From Oryzias latipes (taxonomy: Eukaryota > Chordata > Actinopteri > Beloniformes > Adrianichthyidae): 64,000 nucleotides of DNA. The stretch covers positions 13,297,261 through 13,361,260 of the forward strand of contig NC_019866.2 in NCBI RefSeq assembly GCF_002234675.1, read 5' to 3'. Below, in pieces: positions 49,741-61,436 of this stretch. A program made the position numbers and the translations under genes. Each line of letters opens with the position of its first letter. The first letter of the stretch is position 1. Below the pieces are notes generated by a model. The model had not been told where the DNA came from. It made no database searches and saw nothing but the letters and a program-made list of their open reading frames with translations.

Positions 49741-50439
49741 TGTTCTCAGTCACATTCATAGACAAATGCAGTGTGACGTGCAGTGAAATGTTTTACCCAA
49801 AATCGCAGAGGTTTGATGTACTGATGAAGCCACTTGGATGATTGGAAGAAAGAAGACATAAAGTCCAGATGCTATGATTCCACTGGAATCTCTCTATCAC
49901 AGTTTGTCAAAGATAGCGTCACCTCACATCACTTTTAATAGGGCTGACACAATTAGAAATAGTCTTGTCAGGTACCTTTTGTCCTCTATTTTTTCTTAAG
50001 AATTTATAAGTTTTACAGTTTAGAAAGGATGATTTGAGCTGTATTTTAAAATAAAAATCACTCAATCACATATGCATCCCATATCATAAAGGTCCTGGAG
50101 GAACTTAGAGAGTTTACACATGGGAGAAAGTAAAACCCCTCTGGACGGGGTTTAATTTAGCTGCTGCTTAAAGTTTTAAGTAAAGCCTCATTTAATTTGA
50201 ACAAACGTCCAGAACTTTGAGGCTCACCTTTCCATTCGTTGTCTTAAGTCGCTGTCTCTTGTGAGGGATCATGGGGATCACTAAAGCCTATCCCAACTAT
50301 TTTGTGTCAATATTTTTGGTAAGTCCTTTAAACATGATCCAGCACTAACATACCAGAGGCAAACATTATAAATGCTTCTACTGAATGTATTAATTGACAC
50401 CTGTCAAACTGCAGTTTTTCTGAAGACTGAAAGACTTAA

Positions 50440-50644
50440 CCCTTGTGCTATCCTAGGCACTTTAACATTGGGAGTTGGGTCATCTAGACCCATTAGACAG
50501 TGCGCTGTATCTTTTTTCTTCAATGATTTGTGATCTTCACTGGTGTCCATGAATTACATGAAATCTTTCCACCTTTATCCACCTTTGTCATGGTAGGGAG
50601 AACACGTCAATGTAAGGGTGGGGTCATCTAAGATAGCACAAGGG
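50440..50644. mobile_element. TTAA-type MITE, copy 2
   Basis: The ends CCCTTGTGCTATCCTA and, in reverse, CCCTTGTGCTATCTTA are flanked by perfect TTAA on both sides (50436-50439 and 50645-50648). The 205-bp body is non-coding and runs inverted relative to copy 1. Confidence 0.9.
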
Positions 50645-51235
50645 TTAATGGTCGGGATCAGAAGAAAATGTATTTCACCTGAAGAACAACAACTGGATCC
50701 GATGTTTTTCTTCAGCAGAAATATGAAGGTTAGTCTGCATTTGTTGCATCAGAGTTGGATGGGATGCTGAGCACAGAACTGGTGAACAAGACAATAACAG
50801 ATTTAAGAGCATCTATTACACTCATCTTCCTTCCTGGGGGAAGACGTGGAGGAAGACAATAAATACCTGGTCGCTCGGCTAGACGGAACACTAAACCCAC
50901 GACCCTACAGCTGTTTCCTAAAAAGGACAGAGCAGAGCGCTCTTGTTGAGAAAAGCTAATTGCTTGAAGTGAGATGTTTGCTTTTCTTCTACAGACCCGT
51001 GGTGAGTGCAGTTTTATATGCAGGCGGTCTGTCAAAGAAAATTAACAAGCTGATAAGGACGGAAGACAGACACCTGGACACCTTCCGCACAATAAAATAC
51101 TAAAGTAAATAAATCAGTCACAGGTCTTCAAGGGGTTCTGCACCATGTCATGTTGCATCACTGTTTATTTTTAAGCACTTTTTACTCTATTAAAAAGCTG
51201 TTTTTTATCTTTAAAAAAGCACAATTAAAGGAATA

Positions 51236-51345
51236 CAGGGTTGTGTCAGGAAGGGCATCTAGAGTAAAAATATCTGCCAAACCACTGATTCGCCATGGCG
51301 ACCCCAGATGGGGTGTGCCGAAAAACAATAAGAATAAGTGAACAG
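51236..51345 (+). repeat. Retroelement 3'-tail-like fragment
   Basis: It contains GTGTCAGGAAGGGCATCTAG, ATATCTGCCAAACCACTGATTC and GGCGACCCCAGATGGGG. This text is typical of the 3' ends of some fish LINE or SINE families. I cannot name the family. Confidence 0.45.
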
Positions 51346-51718
51346 CTTTATACTGTGACATTCAAATGTGAAATATATTTTTGTTAAAATAAAAATAGAA
51401 TTAGTACTTGTCACTGTGCTCAAGTTAAAAAAAAAACCACTAAAAAAAAAAATCTTTTTATGTGAAAAGGGTAAGAGTTGTTTTTTTGGACAGTTCATTT
51501 TTGTTGCAGCTTTCTTCCTAATATGGTTCAGTGGCCTGCCCTGTCAGGGAATCAAACTTTAATTTGCATGTGCAAAAATTAGGTTCAGGAAGGTTCCAAC
51601 TGTAAAGGATAATCAGGATTTGTTTTTAAAAAGCCTCCAGTGCTCAATCTGTTTTAAAAATGTTAAAATCCTCCAGCTGCAGAGATGAGTTCATGTGAGT
51701 CGCACCTACAGCAAATAC

Positions 51719-51724
51719 TTTATT
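51719..51724 (-). terminator. sstr5: Candidate distal poly(A) signal of sstr5
   Basis: This is AATAAA on the minus strand, about 870 nt downstream of the stop codon in exon 3, followed by a GT-containing stretch. It fits the end of the spliced three-exon transcript. Confidence 0.45.
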
Positions 51725-52590
51725 TACATTCACAACAATACATTTATGTTTGGTTTAATGTCGCTTATTTGATGCATAAAACTTAGAATGACCTATTATT
51801 TCACATTTCACAGTGTTGCAAAAAAAGAAAAAAAAAAGAAAAGTGGTTTTAAATGCCCACTTTGTTTTTTAGACATGTTCAAGGTCAGTACAATGTTCGT
51901 GAGAAAATGTCTTGGAGGGCTCAAGTAAAAAAAAACAAAACACGTAATTCATCCACTAAAAAATGAGAAATAAAAAGTTATAACTGATATAAGAAAACAT
52001 TTTGCTTCAGCTGCTTGACAACATTTTTACATTACAAATCAAAAGCTCTTTCACAATAACCAGAACCAGAAACAGTATTTTGAAATATTAATAGCTAACA
52101 GTCAAACTCTGATATAAAAAATATCATGTGGGGGAATAAACATTGTTCCAAATGAAATATTTTAATCTTCCTTTCCCCTCATGGCAAATAGACATGACGA
52201 AGCCTGAGTGTTTCATGACAGGGTCAATAACACTGTAACAGTTGCACATTAACATAAAAAAATGACAGTGTTGATTCAGTTTTTGGGTGGGAAACTCTCT
52301 TTTTTTCTCCTTAAAGAGGAAATGGCATTTTGTTAAACAGAAATTTTAATTAGGAGAGAAAACAAACATTCTTTCCTCCCTATGATCGGTGTGGTGAAAA
52401 AAAAAAGAAGCAGAAAATACAGAAAGTTCCAGCTCCTTTTCAGTCATCTCTCTCTGGTCCTCCCAAATTACACAGGAGAAGTGGGAGTAAAATCCGCAGA
52501 AAACAGAAAATACTAAGAACAATGGGGCATGCAGGTGAATTGCATGTTGGGTTGTTGGGTGCAGACGAGTACGTTTCTGATCAGCTGGCC

Positions 52591-52668
52591 TCACTGGCCG
52601 TTCATAGCGGGTTTGGAGGTGATGGGCTGTCGGTCAGAGCTCCTGCAGACCTTCATCTGGACTAACTG
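52591..52668 (-). CDS. sstr5: sstr5 coding exon 3 (alternative C-tail)
   Basis: An acceptor GTTTCAG (with a second CAG directly after it, a NAGNAG site) opens a 25-codon frame, [20 protein letters not shown] then AMNGQ and TGA. It is in phase with exon 2, and a 3' UTR with AATAAA follows. No other gene's upstream exons are visible to the right on this strand, so attachment to sstr5 is the simplest reading. It is inferred, not proven. Confidence 0.62.
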   Translation of the reverse strand, partial: QLVQMKVCRSSDRQPITSKPAMNGQ

Positions 52669-55628
52669 CTGAAACAATTCCAGACAAACAACCTGGTTAA
52701 AAACAATAAACACAGAAACATAAGGAAATATTTAGGGCAAGCTACTGCTTTTCTTTACAGTTCAGCAACACTGGAGACATCATATTCATTTGGTATGTTC
52801 ATGTTTTAATTGTGAATCAAAGTAGTTTATCAGGACTAAAACAGCTTGAGAAGAAGGATGCTAACAGGCGGAGCAGCACTTAAGCTGAATAAAAGTCAAC
52901 AATATCTATCAAAAATAAAATGACAGTGATTCATTTAGCAACAGGTCATTAATTTTTCCTCCTGCTGCTATTTTCCCTATTTAAGTTAATGTGTCTGAGT
53001 CTCGCCTCTTTCCTTTTTTGCTATGACCGATATAATATAGGATGTAATGAACTCAATCTAGAGGGTTAATCTGATTTCAGCATTAGGTCACCTGACCCTC
53101 ATTAATCCTAAAATGACAAAGGTAACTTTTGAAAACAATCTGAAGCTACGAACACACGCGGTTTGTAACGTGAGTTCTTGAATGCGCTGAACACGTTCTT
53201 GAATGCGCATTTACCTCATGGTGTTAACACTACACAAGCAGGGAGGGGCTTCTTCTTCTTGTTCTTTTTCTACTGTTTACAAGCACATGTCGGCCACCTT
53301 CAGATGGAAGAGGCTTAGTACAAAATGTCAAAGCGTTGCAAATCTTGCTCCAGGCTTTTCCTTTCACAGGTTTATTCCAATATATGAAAGAGCTAGTGTC
53401 ATATAATTCTGACTGGGCACAAACTGCAATGTATAATTTCTCCTCCGTGATATTTTTTTTTCATGGTTGGCACTTGGGATGTCATCAAAACATCACTACC
53501 AAATCCGAGTCCCTGTTTCGTCAAAGTTCAACTGGTTTAACTTTTGACTGCCACGCGATTTTGTCATAGAGCCCGAAAATGGTTGTAGAAACCCGCGTAT
53601 AGCAACATGTGAATGACAGCGTTTTGAACATGGAAGCCTGATATGTGCATTTACATAGACTTGTCATTGGGTGCTTGAGCGCACGTTGCCCAGGATGGTA
53701 TGCTTGTAGCTTGACACTGGAAGCATGTTCACTCTGCAGCCATAAGACCTTTTGCATGACAATGTCTTTGTTGGTGCAAAAATATATATTAAAAAAATAA
53801 AAGCTAGATTTATGGGGAACTTCATAAAATAAAAAAGCAATAAATGTCAGATTTCACTGGAATGTATTAATAAATTTCCGCTCTTGCATACATTCAATCT
53901 TTTCTATTTTGAAAATCAAGAATTTGTTTGGAATATAAAAGGATGAGCAGTGTCCAGTTTAGGGTTTTCAACTACAGACCTACAGGCACCAAGTGTTCAA
54001 TAACTTTGTGCACAGGCTGTTTTGCCTGTGCACGGCCTCAACAGCACTATCTCCTTTTTGTTGTTTTGGGAAACATATCCAGCTGGGAGTTACCAATGAA
54101 ATGCAACTTTAAGCTCTTCCATCTGTGGGTGCTGTTCTGCATTAGGCGTGCACACATCAAGTACTTCCTGCAGTAGATTTATGTATTTTCAGTGCATTCC
54201 AGTCTGACAGTCTAAGAGTTAAAATATTCACACTATAGTATTTTTATTACAACTTCAATATATAACATGTAATATACTTTTGTAGTAAAAACATCTGCCC
54301 TGACATAAATCAGAGTATGTCATGTTTGGGGTTATATTCAGAGCTGATACTATTTCTGACGCAATTTTACATTGATTTTGGCTAAGATGTTAAAATACCT
54401 TCCCAGCAACGTCGTTACTTTTTGACAGATCTTTTTTTTATAATTTCACACACTTTGCCCTTTTTATAGAAACAAGTCGGACTATTTTCTTTACTCCCAT
54501 GCATGTCAGATTTGTGAGTAACAGCATAAACGTCATGGTTTACCTTGGCAGCATTCTGTCGACCACTTTTTGGGCTCGCAGCATTATTCAGCTTCCCGCA
54601 TTTCAGTGCTTCCTTCATGTTCTTCTCAAAGTTCTCAGAGAGGAACCCATAGAGAAAGGGGTTGGCGCAGGAGTTGACGTACGTGAGGATGACCAGGGAG
54701 AAGTAGATGGCTGCTGTTGTTTCATTCTCCGGGATCACGTAAAATAGGTTGACAATGTTGGCGGTGAAGAAGGGCAGCCAGCACAGTACGAAGACAAAGA
54801 CGATGATCACCACCATGCGGGTCACTTTACGCTCTGACCGTCTGCGCTTAGTCAGTCCCGCACGCACACTGGCAGACTTCACCTGTAAATGAAAAGGCTA
54901 ATGAGATTTCAATCTGAAAAAATATCACAAATAAAAACAAAAAGTTAATCTCTATGGTATTTTACCTTAATAACAATGAGCAGGTAGCAAAGAGAGATAA
55001 TAATAAGAGGGGAAAAGAAACCCAGAATAGAGGTGTAAAGGATGAAGACCATGGACCATGATCCATGTGGTTCAGGCCAGCTCAAATTGCAAGTCTTGAT
55101 GTTGTCCTGCACATGCGAGTAGATGGTGACTGGCAACACCGTCAGAAAGGACATAATCCATACTATGCCACTGAAGATCTTAGCCTTCGGAGGCGTCCGC
55201 CACTTAGCACTTCGCATTGGATAAACCACAGCCATGAAGCGGTCGATGCTCATCAAAGTCAGGCAAAAAGTGGAGGCAAACTGGCACATGGCGTCAGTAG
55301 TCATAAACATCTTACAAAAAAAATCTCCAAATGGCCAATACGAAAAAACGTTGTTGGTCAGAATGAAGGGGATTCCCAGGACATAGAGTTCGTCTGCGAT
55401 GGCTAAATTGATGATGTAGATGTTGGTTACGTTGTTTAACTTGCCGTAGCGTCCCACTACATAGATGGCAAGTGTGTTACCCAAGAAACCCACAATGAAC
55501 ACGATAGGGTAGGTGATTGCAGCTGTCTTGTTGATGGGCATGGGATCGGTTTCATTTGTGAAATTGGTTATTGTGTCCACAGGGCCACTTGAGGAAAATA
55601 ATGTCTCATTCCAGTTGTGGTGATTCAT
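52591..55628 (-). CDS. sstr5: Somatostatin receptor type 5-like GPCR (three coding exons)
   Basis: This is a Gi-coupled peptide receptor of the cell surface. Exons 55628-54966, 54882-54544 and 52668-52591 join in phase 0 to 359 residues (human SSTR5 has 364). The N-tail has four N-glycosylation sequons (N7, N22, N25, N33). Seven membrane segments follow. The ligand-pocket Asp lies in [11 protein letters not shown]3 ends in DRF rather than DRY, and TM7 has [30 protein letters not shown] and [13 protein letters not shown] match SSTR5 better than SSTR2 or SSTR3. A cysteine in EALKCGK could be palmitoylated. The ATG at 55628 has A at -3; an in-frame ATG further up would add 34 residues. If exon 2 is not spliced out, the frame runs to a stop at 54415, giving 376 residues. 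Confidence 0.92.
53143..53713. mobile_element. Inverted-repeat element in sstr5 intron 2
   Basis: The left end GCTACGAACACACGCG with AACGTGAGTTCTTGAATGCGC is matched, imperfectly and inverted, by GCTACAAGCATACC with AACGTGCGCTCAAG at the right end. A fragment near 8985-9050 has a similar end. The interior shows no domain. Confidence 0.45.
54243..54248 (-). terminator. sstr5: Candidate intronic poly(A) signal of sstr5
   Basis: This is AATAAA on the minus strand, 170 nt past the stop at 54415 and inside intron 2. Use of this signal would give a transcript that ends in the unspliced tail of exon 2. Confidence 0.45.
54544..54882 (-). CDS. sstr5: sstr5 coding exon 2 (third loop, TM6, TM7, start of tail)
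   Basis: The exon follows an 83-bp intron (54965-54883) with acceptor TTTACAG. These 339 nt encode residues 222-334, from [18 protein letters not shown] to SGRQNAAK. The donor at 54543 is AAG followed by GTAAAC, a strong match. The frame stays open past this donor for 42 more codons to 54415, giving an alternative ending. Confidence 0.88.
54966..55628 (-). CDS. sstr5: sstr5 coding exon 1 (N-tail to TM5)
   Basis: These 663 nt encode residues 1-221, beginning [11 protein letters not shown] and ending CYLLIVIK at the cytoplasmic end of TM5. The donor is GTAAAA. Mammalian SSTR genes mostly have this region continuous with the rest of the receptor. Non-coding 5' exons may exist further upstream. 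Confidence 0.92.
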
Positions 55629-58600
55629 CCTGAGGCTGGGCGGGCAGAGTTCAAATGATCTAAAAGTCAGAAAAGACACGTGGTTAATATTCATTAGCAT
55701 CCCATACCAAGAAGCAGAAGAGTTCATCATGTTCTGGATGTTCTTTGAATTTCTGCTTCAGAGAATCCTTGCTATGCCGGGGCTGTGAGGCACTTACAGC
55801 CACCAAGAAATAGGTGCTCTTTTTGCAAATGGCCCTTATTTACTAGGAGACAAGACACTTTCCTCTGAATTGTCCGGGCATGTGGCCAACATGTCATTTC
55901 TTTTGATGGGGTGGTGCACTTTCCAACAGGCGATCATCATTTCACACTGGTGTATTGTCACAGCCGTGGAGCCGGTGACAAGAATGCATTGAGGGGGATG
56001 TTCTGAGTAACCTGCTGAAGTGCTGCAGTCAATCATTTGAATGTGGCAGAGCACTGATTCATAATTCATGATTTATTGCACAGCTGTAATGTGGAATCAA
56101 AATGTTGTGACATCAGTCACGAGGATGCAGGATCTCGAATTTTAGGATATTAACCTATAATTACCCCAAATTACCTTAATTTCTTTTTAAGAAACTTGTT
56201 TTATTTAGGTCTTATTTGAGAAACGGCATTAGTCAAAAAGGTAAAACCTTCAACTCTGTGTTGTGGTTTGAACAGGACCCTGGTGTTTATATGCATCCTG
56301 AGAGCCTGGAATAACTGAAATTCATTTAATTAATTCATGCTGTTGTTGCTGATACAAACCCGCACCTGGTAACTGTAGAGTGACCTTAAATCTTAATAAA
56401 CATCAAATGTCAGCTCATGAACTCACGTCCTTGGCAGGCTGTTGCCTCTCGCTTGACTGGACTCAGTTTGGATGTGACCCTTTTGGTGTAAAGCAGGTGC
56501 AGATAATGGCGGATGGACGTGTAACTGTCACCTGTCGGACGCTGCAACCTGAGGCCGCGGAAACGTGTTGCACAAATAAGTAGTTTGACGTGAAGAGTCA
56601 CTGAAGCGCGCTCCAAAACAAGGGAGTGACGTGAAACCCACAGCTTGTTGTTGAGAAAGCAAACAGTCGAAGCCCCTGTCCCCTTGAGGCTGCAAGGGGC
56701 TTGACATTTTTACCCACTAAACTATAACAGCTGTAATCTGCCGCTATGAGGACCACTCTTCATATGTTCTGCTTGATTTATTATTGTGTGTGTGTCTGAA
56801 AACCGATACTCTATTATTTCAAACCCTCTCCGGGGACCACAGAAGATGGGACATTGAGGGGTCCCACTGGTTACATTTTTGATTTAAAAAAAGCCAAAAC
56901 TCAGTCCTGCTGTGTGGGAATGAAAGCATCATTGCATTTAAGGGCTTATAATGTAAACTATGACTAAATTTATTAGACTGAATGGACAGAAATCTGAAAC
57001 GATAAACCACAAAACTCAAATATTTGAACAAAAAGCTGTCTTTAAAGGTTTCGTTTGTTATCCTTTTAAAATTTCGTGTTCTAATTCTTAATTATAAATC
57101 TTTGGGTCTGCATTACTCAATTACATCAATTGTATTAATTAAAGTTAATTATAAAAAAACAAACAAACAATTTCGTCTCACATGTTTAAGAAAATGCAAA
57201 TGGCAGTTTTTATCTTCAGCTTCTCTTTATTTCAAGCTTCAAATGTAGATAACCTCACTGACAGCTATTTTGCTCATTCAATAAAGATTTTTTTTAAAGA
57301 TTTGCTTAAAAATCTTAAAGAAATGTGGTTTTATTTAAAGCTAGATTTCTTTGGCATCCTGTTTCTTTCCTGGATGCATCTAAGTCATTTTTGTTACAGC
57401 ATAAAAACAAATTGATTCCAGGCTGCTTCTTTTGGATAATCACTCTCTTGTTGTATCAAAATTGAATTAAAATAAATGTGTAATATAATTAACATTACAT
57501 AGACTGCAGGCAAGTGGAGAACATTTTTCCATATGACTCTGTAAAAATACGGATAAAATAGCACAAAATTTGTTTTAAGTAATACAATGTAAGACGTTGC
57601 ATTTTTGTAATATTTTCCCAACTCATTTTATGCATCAGCAAGAAATTCTTTTTTTTTTTGTTTGGATTGTATCATTTTGTTTCTTTTCACTCTGAACTGC
57701 TGGGATGTAACTCACAGGGTTGCTTCTGTGTGTCTCTGCGCTCTCCACGGACGTGATGCGCGTCTTTCCTGCTATTGGTCCAATTCTGCAAAAGTCCTCC
57801 TTCCCGGTTCCGATCGGTTCTGGTCCCCAGTTCTTCCAAAAATACACCACTTAGCGCTTAGTCTTTCATTTTGGGTTATTTTTCTCAAATCAGCGCGCTG
57901 AAATTTCCATTCAGACATGATCAACAGGTGGCCATCTCATCAAAGTTCAGCCTCGTGGTGCGCCTGGAGGAACCTGTGCGCGCTCGGGACAAGTACCCAG
58001 GAATGAAGCAGAAGCGCCGCAAAACCGGAGCATATATCTGCAGGAAGACGTCATCCAGCCGTCAAATGTGAAAGTCCCACCCATGATGGTATCAACTCAC
58101 AGCTCAGACTAGTGTTGGTGTGAAGGTATTGTTTCCCTTTTATAGACCCCCCCTGTAATCATATAACTTTTAGGACACACACTAGTGGAGGCTTTTCCTA
58201 AATCAGCCTTGATGATTTCTATGGTTCTATGGTTTGGAAGTGCGCATACAAGCTTTGGTCATTACTTTTATAATGCCCTCATCCAAGTCAATGCTTAATT
58301 AACAACAGACTTTTGCGCACAAATATCATAGTGTCACTTTTCACCAGTTTGAAGGAGGATACAAAAAAGAAGACAGTCAGTTAAACAAATCCAATAAAAA
58401 GGGTTTTCTTTAGGAGATCACCTCCTCTTTGTGGTGATGATCAGTCAGTTTATCAAACCTTTCCTTCTAAAGCAAAACTATCATATTTCTTTAAAAATCT
58501 GAGGTTTAAAAGTTTTGGAAACACAATAATTTTTCATAAATGCTGTTTTTTTAGTGTAAACATTACAACCTGCACTTATATAACAAAATGCAATTAATTA

Positions 58601-61430
58601 CATGTATAGGTTAAATAAAAAAAATCGTATTGTCTTTCTTGTAAAGAAGCTGAATTTTCTGAATATCTTTAAAAAAGATTTATTTGTCATTCTCTTTTTG
58701 TCCACAAGTGGGCGCTGTACGCTAAAGGCTAATTTGGCTCTCATGTATTTACTTTCATTTTGCTTGCTAATTAGATTTAATGAATTTCCCAACTATATGA
58801 TATGATATGAGGAATTACTACGTAATTTTAGACAAAAGTTATTGGGGTGATTTAAATGCTCACAGACAGTTTGATTTGTATGTGAGAAACTTTTGGGCTT
58901 TACAGATTTTATATTAAAAATATACTTTTTTGTCTCTTAAACTGTCAGACTGTCCTTTGCACAGATGTGGCACTGTGGCTTAAAGCGGTCCATATTCTGA
59001 CTATGTGATGTCAGTCTAATACATGACAACAACAAGCTGTCAGGATTCATTTTCTGTGTTCAGGTGCAAAAGAAAAAAAATAGAAAACCAAAAAATGTAT
59101 AGAAATAAGTTTCTTTGAAGTTTACAATGTAGTAAGAACGTAAAAAAACAAAACAAAGACGTGCAAAAGTGTTTAACATTTAACTCCTCACAGATTCGGC
59201 GAGAAAAAAAATGTCTAGAATCATTTAGTTAAGGAACATGGAAATTTAAAATGACCCATCTTTTGTTTTCTTCCTAAAACAGCTAAATACTAAGTAGCTA
59301 AATTTGAACACCAGAAAGGTCATACAGATTTTTGCTTGTGGCTCTTGTGCCTGAAGCTGCAGGGGTCGCCATGTTTCCTGGCAGATGCTGCTGCTTGTGA
59401 CAAGGAAACAGCATTTGGGCAAACACTTGCTCCAGCGTACATCATATAAAAAATATACAGCAAGCTGACAGGAGAAGTTTTTTTCTTCTTCTTAGTGTTT
59501 TACGGATAAATAACCTTCCATTCTTTAAAGTTTAAAAAGAACATTTCAGAAACCATAGTATCAAGTAATAATGTTTGTTTTGCTACCTTAAGGCAATTAT
59601 GATGTTTTTGGGGAAATATCAATCATATTTCTGACAGAAGGTTGTTTCCTTTTGGCCTCCTACAATATTATTTCAGTTAATCATTCCTATTTGTTCACTT
59701 TTCTTAAGAAAACATTATCAACATGCAGAATCTACTATTCTGCTCCAATGTTTGCATTGATATCTGTAACTACTAAGGTAAAGAAAAAAAAAATTTCTGC
59801 ATTTTTAAATTGTGACCAGAAAAAAATCAAGAAGGACGGAATTTTGTGGCAGGTGGGCAGTGAATCTTGGACAATGTTGATTTAGATCTTGTGGAACTAT
59901 GAATGTTCCACACACTTGTGTTTTTAAAAATAAAACTGGAATACACACTTGTGTCAAAATAAATATCTGTGACACAGTAAAATGTTGTCAAAACCAGCGC
60001 AACAAAAGTTGCACAGTTGCATCATTGTCCTCTGGGTGGCTCTAGAGGCTACAGGATGATGCATTTCACAGGATACGTGCCAAGTTCAGAGATTGTTTGT
60101 CTGAGGAAAAATATTACTAGAGTTTTAAGTAAATTTGATTGCAAACTTGCAAATATATATGTCAACTAGTTATTTTTATATGAGATTTTGTTGTAAAGGT
60201 TTTTCTTTAAAAGAAAATGGTACATCTCCCATTTAATGTCAATTGCAGTTCAAATGAGCACAAATTAGTGAGTCAAAATAATAAAAATAACAAAAACAGA
60301 TACGATTATAGATTAAAGAACCTACCACAATAAAAAACTCAGATTTCGAAAAAAAAATTAAGTTCTAAAATATAAGCTTTGCTTTATTACACAAAATTTG
60401 TACTGACAACACAACAGGAAAAACAATAATAATTAAAACTCTATTTAATAGATTATATTTAAATAACAAAAATAAACATGAAATAAAAAAACTGAAAATA
60501 ATAACTAAATTCTTTCTGGCTTATTGTCTAGGGACTGTTTAAGAACATTAAGATGTACAACTTTTTGGAAACATTGTCTTTCAAAAATATAGAAGAAAAT
60601 TGCACTGTTTTTTGAAATTTATTTTTTGGGGATCTATAATTGTAAATAGAAGAGATGAATCCAGAGGAATGCAAAGTGTCTCCTGAGTAATCAAAGTCAG
60701 GCCTGTCCTTGTGTCTTCACTCCTTTGCCCTACTGTTTTATGTGGTCTATTTACTTAATGTACCGAAAAGAAAACAAGAGCAACTTTTCTATGCTTCAGT
60801 TACTCCATTAGACCTGAGCTCACTCACACTGATTGGTGACGGCTCACACAATGGCTGCAGGACTGCCCGTGAGAACCCAATGACGTCATTTTCTGATTCT
60901 GATGCGTAAAAAACGACAAGAAGTAATTGTGATCATACTTTGCGTCTACTAGACCTTGACAAGAAACAAGTGGAGGTCAAAAGGAGGCTGAGAGTTGTAG
61001 AAAAAAGGAGAGATTACACCTTTCAGGCAACCAATCTCCACTTGCTGCAGCTGCTTCTTTATTGAGGGATTTGCTTTTTGACTTTTCCCACACATGCTTC
61101 CAAAGTCTGTGTCCCCTCATCTCCTCTTTCTCCCTGGGTGTCTGCTTCTCTTCTTTATCAGCTGCTCTCTTTGCCTGAAGTTCTTTATGCCTCGCTTTTG
61201 GTTGCATAGTTGTGTACAAGACAGAAGCAGATGCCATATTTAGCTTGAGGCAATCCAAAAACATGAATAAGCCATAAAAATTCTTTATGCTTCTTTTTTA
61301 TAACAGCAATTTTCTGAAAATCCTTTTTTGAAAATCACAAATTATAGGTGAGCAGATAACATTTGTTTGCAAGACACAAAGAAATAAAATGCTATATTTT
61401 TACGAGTTGGACATAGTTTAATTTAACATT
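55629..61430. other. Region between sstr5 and myadm-like, no further gene seen
   Basis: The first part must hold the sstr5 5' UTR and promoter. A pyrimidine-rich stretch with an AG just upstream of the ATG (about 55660-55670) could be an acceptor from a non-coding exon. A CpG-richer segment at about 57720-58070 has an ATTGGT (inverted CCAAT) and a TGACGTC-like motif (TGACGTCT on the minus strand), and is the best promoter candidate. From 58100 to 61430 the DNA is AT-rich and shows no gene. A lysine-rich frame at 61264-60977 (minus) has no recognisable domain. Confidence 0.5.
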
Positions 61431-61436
61431 TTTATT
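61431..61436 (-). terminator. Candidate poly(A) signal of the myadm-like gene
   Basis: This is AATAAA on the minus strand, about 690 nt downstream of the stop at 62124. Other candidates exist in this AT-rich DNA, so the choice is tentative. Confidence 0.35.

Larger units (their letters stand above)
42540..51700. other. Intergenic region between the transposon-like gene and sstr5
   Basis: I see no protein-coding gene. Recognised contents are a 21-bp minisatellite (43651-43791), two TTAA-flanked MITEs (47589-47777 and 50440-50644), a degenerate AAATTC array (about 49540-49740) and a LINE-tail-like fragment (about 51236-51345). The segment 48340-48910 has a denser, less repeat-like texture and could hold a regulatory element. 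Confidence 0.55.

Noticed and set aside
54415..54543. The 42-codon tail following exon 2 as the only sstr5 ending
   Set aside because: It remains possible as an isoform, but a strong donor precedes it and the spliced form gives a length closer to the family, so it is not taken as the main model.
55065..55406. A 113-codon plus-strand frame
   Set aside because: It is antisense to the sstr5 transmembrane exon.
57874..58071. A basic 66-codon plus-strand frame in a CpG-richer segment
   Set aside because: No domain is recognisable; the segment is more likely promoter or 5' UTR DNA.
60977..61264. A 95-codon Lys/Glu-rich minus-strand frame downstream of the myadm-like gene
   Set aside because: No recognisable domain and partly low-complexity; more likely intergenic sequence, since it lies beyond the candidate poly(A) signal.
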